Under the pieces are notes generated by a model. That model was not told the DNA's origin, did not search any database, and worked only from the letters and a program-made list of their open reading frames with translations. The position numbers were made by a program, and so were the translations under genes. This document shows, in pieces, positions 7,817-16,048 of a stretch of DNA of 64,000 nucleotides (within the stretch, counting starts at the first letter, position 1; the number at the start of each line of letters is the position of its first letter). The DNA comes from a virus, in IMG/VR virus record IMGVR_UViG_3300032093_009077, positions 1 to 64,000 of that record; one strand, given 5' to 3'.

Positions 7817-10162
7817 ATGTCTTTTACTGCCGAACAAAAATCACAATTAGCAAAACTTCTGGCAACCGAGAATCTAACGGTTCAACACCAGAAAATCTCT
7901 ACTGCTAAATTCGATCCTAAAAACCGTGTGCTTTACCTGCCAATCTGGCAAAACATGACAGGTCTGATTTATGACTTGTTGGTAGGCCATGAAGTTGGTC
8001 ATGCTCTGTATACTCCTGCTGAAGGTTGGCATGATGCAGTTACCGATACTGATAAAAATAAAAACTTCAAAAACTTTTTGAATGTTGTTGAAGATGCTCG
8101 CATTGAGAAAAAAGTTAAGCGCAAATATCCTGGCTTAAATACTGCCTTCAAATTGGCATATCAAGAGTTAAACTTGCGTGACTTTTTTGGCATTAAAGGC
8201 CGTGATGTGAATGAAATGCCTTTCATTGATCGCCTGAACCTTTTCAGTAAGTCACAATGGACTGCCACATGGATTCGATTCACAGCTCAAGAAGAACTGC
8301 TTGTCAAAGAAGTGCAGGCGGCCGAAACTTGGGATGATGTGCTTCGTATCACAAACAAAATCTATCAGTATTCAAAAGAAGAACAACATGAAATGGCACT
8401 TGAATACCATGATGAACTAATGCGTCAGATGGCTGATGATGCTGACGAATATGGTGAAGAAGAATATGGTGATGATGTTGATGATGAATTCGATGACGAA
8501 TATGGTTTTGGCCAAGGTGATGGAGACGAATTTGAAGAAGGTGAAACACAATCACAGCGCAGTCAATCTAGTGATGAAGAAGCTGGCGAAGAAAATTTAG
8601 AAGGCGGTCAGTTTATCAACCATGATAAAACTTCACATCCTGGTGATAAAGACCAATTTGATCCTACATGCCAGACAGATCAAAACTATCGCCGTAATGA
8701 ATCACAACTGCTCGATGACAAGTGTAAAGAATTTGTTTATGTAGATATTCCCAAACCTAAATTGCAAAACATTATTACTCCTGCCAAACGTGTGCAAGAG
8801 TTAATGACAAAAGGTTACAAACAATTTATTAATGAGAAAGTAATTCCGGCTGAAAAACCGATGCAGTTGCTCAATGAATTTAAACGGCGTAATGAACGAT
8901 ATGTAAGTTTGTTGGCCAAAGAATTTGAAATGCGTAAGGCAGCTAAGTCGTATAGTAAATCTAAACTGTCTGATACAGGTGATATTGACATTAACAAACT
9001 TTCATCTTATAAGTTTGATGACAATATCTTCCGTAAAGTGATGATGACACCTAAAGGTAAGAACCATGGCCTAGTATTGTTACTTGACCGTTCTGGTTCA
9101 ATGTCACGCAATATGACTGGATCTATTGAACAGATTTTGGTGCTATCAATGTTCTGCCGCAAAGTGAACATTCCTTTTGTTGTGTATGGTTTTACTGAAT
9201 CGTCACATGTACATGCCATTGATTTAGGCATTGACCCTAATGACAGAGAGTTTAAGGTTGAATATGTTCATACAGAAAAACATAAGTGTTTCTCTGATAA
9301 TGCTGGTGAAATGAAATTTGATAATGTGCATTTGCGTGAGTACCTTAATTCCAAAATGTCCAATGCCGAGTTTACTGGCGCATTGAAGAATATGTGTTTA
9401 TTGATGGAAGGTTATAAAGAAGATCGGCGTTATTCACCAAGACCAGAATCAGAACAATTGAACAACACTCCAATGACACAAGCTATTGTTGCAACTGCTG
9501 AAATTATGGCAAATTTTAAACGCAATCATAACTTAGATATTTGTAGTCTGGTTGTTGTGCATGATGGTGATGCTGACAGTTTAGGAAATTATTGGTCAGA
9601 AGAAGAAGTTATTGATAACGCAACGAATCAACCTAAAATGAAGAAAGTTCCTAGGTATTACAATTCTAGTGATCGAGTTTACATTATCCGTGATCGGCAG
9701 AATAAGTTTGAAGCCAAAATGACTTTAAATTTTAGTGAAGATATTCCAATTAACATTTTGAAATGGTTTAATAAGACAACTGGTGCTCGTGTGTTTGGTT
9801 TCTTTATTGCTGAGGGTCGTAGTGAAGCAAAGCATATTGCCAGAAACAAATACCTCTATGAAAATGGTAAGAACTATTGGGTTATGGGTGCTGAAATTGG
9901 TCGTGAAGCTGCCGAAGAATTGGTCAAGAAAACTTTGAAACAATTCAAAGATGAAAAGTTTCTTACAAGCAAACTACCAGGTTATGAAAACTTTTTCTTT
10001 ATCTCTGGCGGCCAAGAATTGACCACAGATGATGAAAATGGTATTGAAGTAGAAGGCAAATTCTCTGCTCGTAAATTGGCAACTGCCTTTGCCAAGTATA
10101 ATAAGAAGCGAGCGGTAAATCGTGTGTTAGTATCTCGGTTCATTCAAGGTATTGCCGCATAA
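7817..10162 (+). CDS. HExxH and VWA-domain protein (CobT-like partner of AAA+ ATPase)
   Basis: 781 residues. The N-terminus carries a zinc-peptidase-like motif HEVGH at 58-62, followed by an E-D-A-R-I-E helix typical of such proteases (near residue 95). The middle (about 200-290) is highly acidic and disordered. The C-terminal half has a von Willebrand A MIDAS motif LLLDRSGSMS near residue 424. Together with the AAA+ gene downstream this is the MoxR/VWA (CobS/CobT-like) arrangement, in which the ATPase remodels a target presented by the VWA protein. The target is unknown; cobalamin synthesis is unlikely because no other cob gene is present. A consensus early promoter precedes it. Confidence 0.8.
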   Translation: MSFTAEQKSQLAKLLATENLTVQHQKISTAKFDPKNRVLYLPIWQNMTGLIYDLLVGHEVGHALYTPAEGWHDAVTDTDKNKNFKNFLNVVEDARIEKKVKRKYPGLNTAFKLAYQELNLRDFFGIKGRDVNEMPFIDRLNLFSKSQWTATWIRFTAQEELLVKEVQAAETWDDVLRITNKIYQYSKEEQHEMALEYHDELMRQMADDADEYGEEEYGDDVDDEFDDEYGFGQGDGDEFEEGETQSQRSQSSDEEAGEENLEGGQFINHDKTSHPGDKDQFDPTCQTDQNYRRNESQLLDDKCKEFVYVDIPKPKLQNIITPAKRVQELMTKGYKQFINEKVIPAEKPMQLLNEFKRRNERYVSLLAKEFEMRKAAKSYSKSKLSDTGDIDINKLSSYKFDDNIFRKVMMTPKGKNHGLVLLLDRSGSMSRNMTGSIEQILVLSMFCRKVNIPFVVYGFTESSHVHAIDLGIDPNDREFKVEYVHTEKHKCFSDNAGEMKFDNVHLREYLNSKMSNAEFTGALKNMCLLMEGYKEDRRYSPRPESEQLNNTPMTQAIVATAEIMANFKRNHNLDICSLVVVHDGDADSLGNYWSEEEVIDNATNQPKMKKVPRYYNSSDRVYIIRDRQNKFEAKMTLNFSEDIPINILKWFNKTTGARVFGFFIAEGRSEAKHIARNKYLYENGKNYWVMGAEIGREAAEELVKKTLKQFKDEKFLTSKLPGYENFFFISGGQELTTDDENGIEVEGKFSARKLATAFAKYNKKRAVNRVLVSRFIQGIAA

Positions 10163-10208
10163 GTTGTTGGGTTTTTTATATAATTAAATTTGATAGGAGT
10201 TTTATATT

Positions 10209-11402
10209 ATGAGTAAACGTGCCGAAGTTCGTCAAAAGTTTCTTTCTGCCCTACTTAAACTTGGCAGACCTACTGCAACAAAGGAAGAAATTACCGATAT
10301 TTGTAAGAGTATTGGTATCGCTCATCCTTATTGGTTCACTAATGATGAAGCGAACCGTGTAAAACGTGGCGTTTATAGAGTGCCTTCTACTCAACTAGAT
10401 ACCATGCCTGCTCTACAAGCTCAAGTGATCCCTATGGCTAAACCTGTTGAAAAATCAAATCATCGTATCAGTAATGTTACGACAGACCTAGATGAAACAA
10501 ATCTAGTGCCGACTGCATACAAAAACTATGTGCCGTTTGGTAACTTTGAAGATGTAATGTCAATCGTTTCATCGATGCGTTTTTTTCCTGTTTTCATTTC
10601 TGGTCATTCTGGCAACGGTAAGACCATGTCAATTGAACAGGCATGTGCCAAAGCTAAACGCAAGTTTGTTTGCGTATCGATGACACCTGAAACCGATGAG
10701 AGTGATCTACTTGGTAACTATGTTCTGATTGATGGTAATATGGAATGGCGTGATGGTCCTGTGACTACTGCTGCTCGTCAAGGTGCCGTTCTGTGTATCG
10801 ATGAGATTGATTATGGTGCTCAGAATCTTTCCTCTTTGCAGCGTGTACTTGAAGGCAAACCGTTTATGCTGAAAAAGAAAGGCGAATTGATTTCACCTGC
10901 ACCTGGTTTCACCGTGTTTGCTACGGCAAATACAAAAGGTAAAGGTTCAGATGATGGTCGTTATATGTTCACCAACGTTTTGAATGAAGCTTTTCTTGAG
11001 CGTTTTCGTACCACAATGGAACAAGAATTTCCGCCAGTAAAAACTGAGCGTAAAATTATTGAGAAAGAATTGGCATCAGTTGGCAAAGCTGACGATGATT
11101 TCGCCGAGAAACTTGTTACTTGGGCTGATGTAATTCGTAAAACATTTGCTGATGGCGGTTGTGATGAAGTGATTTCTACTCGCCGCCTTGTGCATATCGT
11201 TGAAACATACGGCATCTTTGGTGACAAGATGAAGGCAATTACTTTGTGTTTGAATCGCTTTGATGATGACACTAAGGCATCGTTTGTTGACCTGTATACC
11301 AAAGTTGATGCAGGAGCTTCTGCCGATGATATTCTGGCACCTCAACCAGATCCTGTGGCAGAAGAAGTCAAACCTGAAGCTGATGCAGCATCGCCTTTCT
11401 AA
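10209..11402 (+). CDS. MoxR/CobS-like AAA+ ATPase
   Basis: 397 residues. Walker A GHSGNGKT lies at 132-139 and Walker B AVLCIDEID at 193-201, and arginine-rich sensor segments (RFRTTMEQEF, STRRLVHIVETYG) follow. The N-terminal 100 residues resemble a small helical DNA- or protein-binding domain. Often annotated cobS in cyanophages, but here it pairs with the upstream VWA protein rather than with cobalamin genes. It has its own ribosome site (TAGGAG) and ends 14 bp before a strong terminator, defining a two-gene operon. Confidence 0.85.
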   Translation: MSKRAEVRQKFLSALLKLGRPTATKEEITDICKSIGIAHPYWFTNDEANRVKRGVYRVPSTQLDTMPALQAQVIPMAKPVEKSNHRISNVTTDLDETNLVPTAYKNYVPFGNFEDVMSIVSSMRFFPVFISGHSGNGKTMSIEQACAKAKRKFVCVSMTPETDESDLLGNYVLIDGNMEWRDGPVTTAARQGAVLCIDEIDYGAQNLSSLQRVLEGKPFMLKKKGELISPAPGFTVFATANTKGKGSDDGRYMFTNVLNEAFLERFRTTMEQEFPPVKTERKIIEKELASVGKADDDFAEKLVTWADVIRKTFADGGCDEVISTRRLVHIVETYGIFGDKMKAITLCLNRFDDDTKASFVDLYTKVDAGASADDILAPQPDPVAEEVKPEADAASPF

Positions 11403-11415
11403 TGGTTCGGCACTT

Positions 11416-11443
11416 GAACCGTTGGCAACAACGGTTCTTTTTT
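11416..11443 (+). terminator. intrinsic terminator after the AAA+ gene
   Basis: Perfect 9-bp stem GAACCGTTG/CAACGGTTC closed by a GCAA tetraloop and followed by six T. It ends the HExxH-VWA/AAA+ operon before the promoter at 11465. Confidence 0.92.
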
Positions 11444-11464
11444 ATTTCTTTGCCTACAAATCTC

Positions 11465-11493
11465 TTGACAAGTAGCGCATCCTATGATACTAT
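11465..11493 (+). promoter_or_regulatory. early promoter TTGACA-17-TACTAT
   Basis: Perfect -35 at 11465-11470, -10 TACTAT at 11488-11493, 17-bp spacer. It lies between the terminator at 11416 and the HTH gene at 11568 and leaves a leader of about 68 nt. Confidence 0.82.
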
Positions 11494-11567
11494 ATGTTTA
11501 TTGAGTGAACGGTCTCCGCTCAATACATTTTTACCTTGTTGAGACCTTTTTAATGGAGTTTTATATA
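11494..11567 (+). promoter_or_regulatory. leader with mutually exclusive stems before HTH gene
   Basis: GGTCTC (11511-11516) can pair with GAGACC (11541-11546), directly followed by TTTTT, which is terminator-like. CTCAA (11519-11523) can instead pair with TTGAG at 11501-11505 or at 11539-11543, the latter overlapping the terminator arm. This looks like a small attenuator or autoregulated leader; the ribosome site GGAG is at 11555-11558. Confidence 0.45.
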
Positions 11568-11840
11568 ATGTCAGTTAAGTCCAAAGTCCTCGCCTATCTT
11601 TCCAAAGACAGCGCCTACAACACACTTACCGCAACCAAGATGCAGAGCCTTTTCGGTGTTGCTAATCCTTCCGCAGTCATCAATGACCTGCGTAACGAAG
11701 GTCATGCAATTTACCTGAACAGCCGTGTCAATGCAAACGGCGACAAAGTTTCTTTCTATCGCCTTGGCAGCCCGACAAAGCGCATGGTCGCTGAAGGCAT
11801 CGCCGCAATTCGTTCACAAGGTGAGCGTGCTTTTGCCTAA
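11568..11840 (+). CDS. small winged-helix/HTH DNA-binding protein
   Basis: 90 residues from the ATG at 11568, chosen over the upstream GTG at 11505 because GGAG sits 9 bp before it and the promoter leader covers the earlier start. The sequence KVLAYLSKDSAYNTLTATK followed by NPSAVINDLRNEGHAIY and a beta wing (FYRLG) fits a winged helix-turn-helix as found in small phage regulators. It stands alone between two terminators with its own early promoter, consistent with an early regulator. Its target is unknown; the palindromes near 7704 and 17991 are candidates only. Confidence 0.75.
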   Translation: MSVKSKVLAYLSKDSAYNTLTATKMQSLFGVANPSAVINDLRNEGHAIYLNSRVNANGDKVSFYRLGSPTKRMVAEGIAAIRSQGERAFA

Positions 11841-11857
11841 AATAGTTTAGGAAAAGC

Positions 11858-11897
11858 AAAGAGGAATCGATAAATAATAATGTCGATTCCTCTTTTT
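11858..11897 (+). terminator. intrinsic terminator with late-promoter-like loop
   Basis: Perfect 13-bp stem (11858-11870 with 11883-11895) and a T-run to 11897. The 12-base loop holds TAAATAATAATG; with the preceding GA it forms GATAAATA (11869-11876), close to the late promoter consensus and 39 bp before the gene at 11915. Confidence 0.85.
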
Positions 11898-11914
11898 CAT
11901 TTTATGGGTACATT

Positions 11915-12730
11915 ATGGAAATCAAAGTTAAACTTGAAGATCTAAAACAAAATAAATTATTTGTAGCAACACCAATGTACGGCGGCATGGCCCACGGCCT
12001 GTACGTTAAATCCTGCTTAGATTTACAATCAGTAATGTCTAAGTACGGCATCGATTCAAAATTCTCCTTCCTTTTCAACGAATCTCTTATCACAAGAGCA
12101 CGAAACTATCTCGTTGACGAATTTCTCCGTTCTGGTTGTACACACATGTTGTTCTTAGATTCGGACATTCATTACAATCCACAAGATGTTTTGGCTATGA
12201 TGGCTCTTGATAAAGATGTAATTGGCGGTCCTTATCCTAAGAAGTCAATCAATTGGGGTAACATCGCTCAGGCAGCAAGAAGTAGGCCTGATATGGAACC
12301 AAAAGAATTAGAAAAATTAGTTGGTGAATATGTATTCAATGTGGTACATGGCACTAAAACTTTCCAAGTTACAGAGCCACTTGAAGTTATGGAAATTGGT
12401 ACTGGTTATATGATGATCAAGCGTCATGTATTTGAAAAACTTGAGAAGGCATTTCCACAGTTACGATATAAACCTGACCATGTTGGCCAAGCTAACTTTG
12501 ATGGTTCACGATACATTCATGCTTACTTTGATACCATTATTGATACAAAAGATTCAGCAACAGGTGGCGGATCTGATCGCTATCTAAGTGAAGATTATAT
12601 GTTCTGCCAGTTGTGGCGTAAGATTGGTGGCCAAGTTTGGTTATGCCCATGGATGAAAACTCAACACATTGGAACATATCCATTTACAGGTGATATGCCA
12701 GCAGTTGCAGCACATACAGGTAAGTTGTAA
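11915..12730 (+). CDS. GT-A-fold glycosyltransferase-like protein
   Basis: 271 residues. The N-terminus FVATPMYGGMAHGLYVKS and the DxD-type motif MLFLDSDIHYNP (about residue 90) fit the phage glycosyltransferase-like family common in T4-like cyanophages. A conserved MEIGTGYMMIKRHVF segment and YLSEDYMFC (acceptor-side acidic motif) follow. Substrate cannot be read from sequence. It overlaps the next gene by one base and may be served by the late promoter-like motif at 11869. Confidence 0.72.
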   Translation: MEIKVKLEDLKQNKLFVATPMYGGMAHGLYVKSCLDLQSVMSKYGIDSKFSFLFNESLITRARNYLVDEFLRSGCTHMLFLDSDIHYNPQDVLAMMALDKDVIGGPYPKKSINWGNIAQAARSRPDMEPKELEKLVGEYVFNVVHGTKTFQVTEPLEVMEIGTGYMMIKRHVFEKLEKAFPQLRYKPDHVGQANFDGSRYIHAYFDTIIDTKDSATGGGSDRYLSEDYMFCQLWRKIGGQVWLCPWMKTQHIGTYPFTGDMPAVAAHTGKL

Positions 12731-13071
12731 TGGCTTCAAAGCAAGAAGTAGCAAAATCTCAAAATGCAAAAACTGGTGGTCGCAAGTTTGATGGTGGTAA
12801 ATTACAATATGGTTTACTGCCACCACTTGCATTAAAAGCCACAGTTGATGTATTGACATTTGGTGCAGAAAAGTATGAACCTAATAATTGGAAGCATGTA
12901 CCTGATTCTAAACGTAGGTATTTTGATGCACTACAAAGGCATGTGTGGGCATGGAAAGAAGGTGAACAGATTGATCCAGAATCAAGTAAACACCATCTAG
13001 CACATGCTCTTTGTTGCCTCATGTTTCTGTATGAACATGATATATTATACTCTGTGAATGACAAATCTTAA
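12730..13071 (+). CDS. dATP/dGTP diphosphohydrolase-like protein (DUF5664)
   Basis: 113 residues. Motifs GGRKFDGGKLQYGLLPP, FGAEKYEPNNWK and HHLAHALCCLMFLYE match the N-terminal-domain family of dATP/dGTP diphosphohydrolases, an all-alpha NTP-pyrophosphatase relative that includes MazZ of 2-aminoadenine phages. Likely role: hydrolysing purine dNTPs to monophosphates to tune the nucleotide pool. No PurZ is seen in this window, so a Z-genome is not supported. It is immediately upstream of the sliding clamp gene. Confidence 0.75.
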   Translation: MASKQEVAKSQNAKTGGRKFDGGKLQYGLLPPLALKATVDVLTFGAEKYEPNNWKHVPDSKRRYFDALQRHVWAWKEGEQIDPESSKHHLAHALCCLMFLYEHDILYSVNDKS

Positions 13072-13086
13072 TTATGAGGTATTTAA

Positions 13087-13770
13087 ATGAAACTTTCAAG
13101 CAATACAATTTCTGTATTAAAGAATTTCGGTTCTATCAATGAAGGCATCTACTTTAAAAAAGGTAAGACGCTCAAGACCGTATCAAAACTAAAAAATGTT
13201 CTAGCAGAAGCCACAATTGCAGAGGATATTCCTACTGATTTTGGTGTTTCTGATGTGAACAATTTCTTATCTGTAATCTCTCTTAGCAAAGATGATACTA
13301 CCTTTGAGTTTGAAGGTAAGAACATTGTCATCGTAAATAACAAAGGTCGTAGTCGCACAAAGTATCGTTTCTGTGAACCAACGATGATCATTACGCCGCC
13401 TGAGAAAGAAATTGCGATGCCAGATCCAGAAATCACATTTGATTTTACTGCTGATGATTTTGCATGGACTCTGCGTAGTGCATCTGTATTGTCCTCACCT
13501 CATGTTGTTGTTGAATCTGATGGAAAAAAAGTAAATGTGGTGTGTACTGACCTTACAAATGATGCTGCTCATACTAATTCACTTGAAATTGGTGAAGGTA
13601 ATGGCAACAAATATAAAATGATTTTTAAGACCGAACATCTTGATAAGATTATGCCTGGTGCATATACTGTACAAATTTCATCTAAAGGTATTGGTAAATT
13701 TGTAAACAAGAATGTGGCATTGAAATACTGGATCTCAACTGAGTCTGGTTCTAAACTTGAAAAAGCTTAA
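13087..13770 (+). CDS. 45: sliding clamp gp45
   Basis: Processivity clamp of the phage polymerase and, in T4, the activator of late transcription through gp33/gp55. The 227-residue length is that of T4 gp45 (228), and the context (45-44-62-regA-43) is diagnostic. Clamp-typical segments include LKNFGSINEGIYFKKG at the N-terminus and the duplicated beta-sheet domain around DFTADDFAWTLRSASVL. The ribosome site ATGAGG precedes the start. Confidence 0.93.
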   Translation: MKLSSNTISVLKNFGSINEGIYFKKGKTLKTVSKLKNVLAEATIAEDIPTDFGVSDVNNFLSVISLSKDDTTFEFEGKNIVIVNNKGRSRTKYRFCEPTMIITPPEKEIAMPDPEITFDFTADDFAWTLRSASVLSSPHVVVESDGKKVNVVCTDLTNDAAHTNSLEIGEGNGNKYKMIFKTEHLDKIMPGAYTVQISSKGIGKFVNKNVALKYWISTESGSKLEKA

Positions 13771-13798
13771 TTTATTATGATTTATGTGAAAGGTTCCC

Positions 13799-14731
13799 AT
13801 GGAACATTTATTATGGACAGAGAAGTATCGCCCTCAGACAGTAGAAGATTGTATTCTGCCAGAGCGCCTGAAAAAACCATTTCAGGAGTACGTGAAGCAG
13901 CAAAACATTCCCAATCTCCTATTGACTGGTGGGGCCGGCGTTGGCAAAACGACCGTAGCGAAAGCGATGTGTCATCAAATAGGGTGCGATTATCTAGTAA
14001 TCAATGGTTCTGACGAATCAGGCATTGACACATTTCGTACCAAGATTAAAAATTATGCCTCATCGATGAGCCTTTCCGGTGGCAGGAAAGTCATTATCAT
14101 CGATGAGGCTGATTATCTAAATCCAAATTCAACTCAACCTGCTTTGCGTAATGCGATTGAAGAATTTGCAAGTAATTGTTCATTCATCTTTACTTGTAAT
14201 TTTAAGAATCGCATTATTGATCCGCTTCATTCTCGTTGTGCCGTTGTTGAATTCTCACTCAAAAACGGTGAGAAAGATAAGATGGCAACTCAGTTCTTCA
14301 AGCGTATTCAATCGATTTTGCAAAGTGAAAAAATTGACTTTGACAAATCAGTTATTGCTGAACTAATCAAAAAACATTTTCCAGATTTTCGCCGTGTTCT
14401 AAATGAACTACAGCGTTATTCACAATTTGGTGCAATCGATACAGGAATTTTGGCACAGATTGGTGATGTGTCTATCAAAGAAATTGTAAAGTATATTTCT
14501 GAAAAAGATTTTGGTGCAATTCGTAAATGGGTTGCATCAAACGATATGGATCAGAATTTATTTTTCCGTAAAATTTATGATGCTTTGTATGATACATTAA
14601 AGCCAGCTTCGATTCCTCAAGCGGTCATTATTCTTGCTGACTATCAATACAAGTCGGCTTTTGTTGCTGACCAAGAAATTAATACTGTTGCATGTCTAAC
14701 AGAATTGATGGTGAATTGTGAGTTTGTATGA
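13799..14731 (+). CDS. 44: clamp loader large subunit gp44
   Basis: AAA+ ATPase of the gp44/62 clamp loader. Walker A GGAGVGKTT is near residues 43-51, Walker B VIIIDEADYL near 99-108, and the SRC sensor LHSRCAVVEF near 143. 310 residues against 319 in T4. The start overlaps nothing but follows gp45 by 28 bp. It is separated from its partner gp62 by an unrelated small membrane protein gene. Confidence 0.95.
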   Translation: MEHLLWTEKYRPQTVEDCILPERLKKPFQEYVKQQNIPNLLLTGGAGVGKTTVAKAMCHQIGCDYLVINGSDESGIDTFRTKIKNYASSMSLSGGRKVIIIDEADYLNPNSTQPALRNAIEEFASNCSFIFTCNFKNRIIDPLHSRCAVVEFSLKNGEKDKMATQFFKRIQSILQSEKIDFDKSVIAELIKKHFPDFRRVLNELQRYSQFGAIDTGILAQIGDVSIKEIVKYISEKDFGAIRKWVASNDMDQNLFFRKIYDALYDTLKPASIPQAVIILADYQYKSAFVADQEINTVACLTELMVNCEFV

Positions 14732-15015
14732 ACGATTTATTAAGACCAACTATAGAATGGATCAAAGATGATTGGAATTCTAACTCTGCTCGTTTTTTGC
14801 TTGAGTTGCTTGCTTGGGCTATTAGTATTGGGTGTTCGATTACAATGGCTCTCACGGTACCCACTCCGCCCCTTTTATATCTCTATCCTATTTGGATTCT
14901 CGGTTGCAGCATCTATGCTTGGGCTGCTTGGACTCGCAGAAGTTTTGGAATGCTGGCTAACTACTTGCTCTTAACGACAATCGATACAATTGGCCTTATG
15001 AGGATGGTAATATGA
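14728..15015 (+). CDS. small membrane protein between clamp loader genes
   Basis: 95 residues with about three hydrophobic segments (roughly 24-44, 46-66, 73-93) and tryptophan-rich borders. It overlaps gp44 and gp62 by 4 nt each, so it is translationally embedded in the clamp-loader operon. In T4 gp44 and gp62 are adjacent, so this is an insertion. No recognised family; function unknown. Confidence 0.8.
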   Translation: MNDLLRPTIEWIKDDWNSNSARFLLELLAWAISIGCSITMALTVPTPPLLYLYPIWILGCSIYAWAAWTRRSFGMLANYLLLTTIDTIGLMRMVI

Positions 15016-15395
15016 GTCCATTTGATTATGTAAACCAGATACTTCAAGGTAAAAAACAGTTAATTATTGATGAGGAGACTGAGAAAAAGTACAGTCCTTT
15101 TCTTACAAATCGTTCTTTATCCTACCATCTTGACTGTATAATGTATGCAAACGAGATGAACCGCCGGCATTTTCTAGATAATAAGTGTCAGAACGATTTT
15201 TTACTAAATACCATACGGTCTAAGAAAAGGCCGTTTGCTAAGTGGGTTAAGGCTGAAAAAGGTGAAGATTTAGAATGTGTCAAGATCATGTATGGACTAT
15301 CAGACGCAAAAGCTCGTGAAGCGATCCGCCTACTTAGTAATGAACAAATCCAACAATTAAAAGAACAAACCGATACCGGTGGATTAAGGAAGTGA
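15012..15395 (+). CDS. 62: clamp loader small subunit gp62
   Basis: Identified by position and by the conserved motif set: MSPFDYVNQI, LSYHLDCIMYANEMNRRHFL, FLLNTIRSKKRPFAKW. 127 residues, shorter than T4 gp62 (187) as is usual in T4-like phages of aquatic bacteria. It forms the collar subunit that with four gp44 loads the clamp. It is followed one base later by regA. Confidence 0.88.
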   Translation: MSPFDYVNQILQGKKQLIIDEETEKKYSPFLTNRSLSYHLDCIMYANEMNRRHFLDNKCQNDFLLNTIRSKKRPFAKWVKAEKGEDLECVKIMYGLSDAKAREAIRLLSNEQIQQLKEQTDTGGLRK

Positions 15396-15396
15396 T

Positions 15397-15801
15397 ATGG
15401 TCGACCTTACACAATTTGTTGAGGTTACTCTCAATGAACAAGATGATTTCTTAAAAGTAAGAGAAACACTTACTCGAATTGGTGTATCGTCACGCAAAGA
15501 AAAAGTATTATACCAATCTTGCCACATACTACACAAACAAGGCAGATATTATATCGTACACTTTAAGGAACTTTTTGCCCTTGACGGTAAACCATCTAAC
15601 ATTTCAGAGAATGATGTACAAAGACGTAATGCAATAGCTAAGTTATTAGAAGAATGGGGTCTCGTTAAAATTTTGAATTCTAGAATTATGGAAAACAATA
15701 TTGCACCACTTCATCAGATAAAAATTATTTCTTTCAAAGATAAAGATGAATGGGAATTAATTCCTAAATATAATATTGGTAAAAAATCACAAGATTACTG
15801 A
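15397..15801 (+). CDS. regA: translational repressor RegA
   Basis: 134 residues (T4 RegA 122). Matching features include the N-terminal VEVTLNEQDDFLKVRETLTRIG, ILHKQGRYYIVHFKELFALDG and the RRNAIAKLLEEWGLV helix. RegA binds start regions of early mRNAs and represses their translation, including clamp-loader genes. It lies between gp62 and gp43 as in T4. The start at 15397 has AAGG 8 bp upstream. Confidence 0.92.
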   Translation: MVDLTQFVEVTLNEQDDFLKVRETLTRIGVSSRKEKVLYQSCHILHKQGRYYIVHFKELFALDGKPSNISENDVQRRNAIAKLLEEWGLVKILNSRIMENNIAPLHQIKIISFKDKDEWELIPKYNIGKKSQDY

Positions 15802-15812
15802 AATGATACGCC

Positions 15813-15995
15813 ATGGAAAAAGTGAAGAATCCTGTAAGACTAAAAAACATTTATCAAGGAACTGTAGTTTATACTTTAGACTATGATGATGTTTATCGTA
15901 TGAACGAAATGGAATTTATTCGGGTTTATGAAGAAGCTAACCCTCAACGCACATACTTGGCTAACAAGGCAGCCTTCGTAAAACTGGATAAATAA
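15813..15995 (+). CDS. small conserved-looking protein downstream of regA
   Basis: 60 residues, charged, no membrane segment, not recognised. It begins 12 bp after regA (no strong ribosome site visible; GAAATGATACGCC precedes it) and ends at a GATAAATA late-promoter-like motif. The sequence YTLDYDDVYRMNEMEFIRVYEE suggests a helical domain. Length and codon usage are like the neighbours, so it is likely real. Confidence 0.7.
   Translation: MEKVKNPVRLKNIYQGTVVYTLDYDDVYRMNEMEFIRVYEEANPQRTYLANKAAFVKLDK
15987..15994 (+). promoter_or_regulatory. late-promoter-like GATAAATA before hsp20
   Basis: One mismatch to TATAAATA, overlapping the upstream stop codon and 55 bp before the Hsp20 start. Confidence 0.45.
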
Positions 15996-15998
15996 AAC

Positions 15999-16019
15999 TG
16001 TGACGCCTAATGGGTCACA
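15999..16019 (+). promoter_or_regulatory. hairpin TGTGAC/GTCACA before hsp20
   Basis: Six-bp stem with a 9-base loop, followed by TTATTAA rather than a T-run. Either a weak terminator or a leader structure of the Hsp20 mRNA. Confidence 0.45.
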
Positions 16020-16048
16020 ATTATTAACTCGCTTAAAAGGAGAAAACT

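Noticed and set aside
8349-8555. Histidine-rich minus-strand ORF
   Set aside because: A shadow of the acidic Asp/Glu linker of the VWA protein on the other strand, without a ribosome site.
10209-11402. Cobalamin biosynthesis role for the CobS-like protein
   Set aside because: No other cobalamin gene is present and the partner carries HExxH and VWA domains; name reflects fold similarity only.
11505-11567. GTG start for the HTH protein
   Set aside because: It would place the ribosome site inside the coding region; the ATG at 11568 has GGAG at proper spacing.
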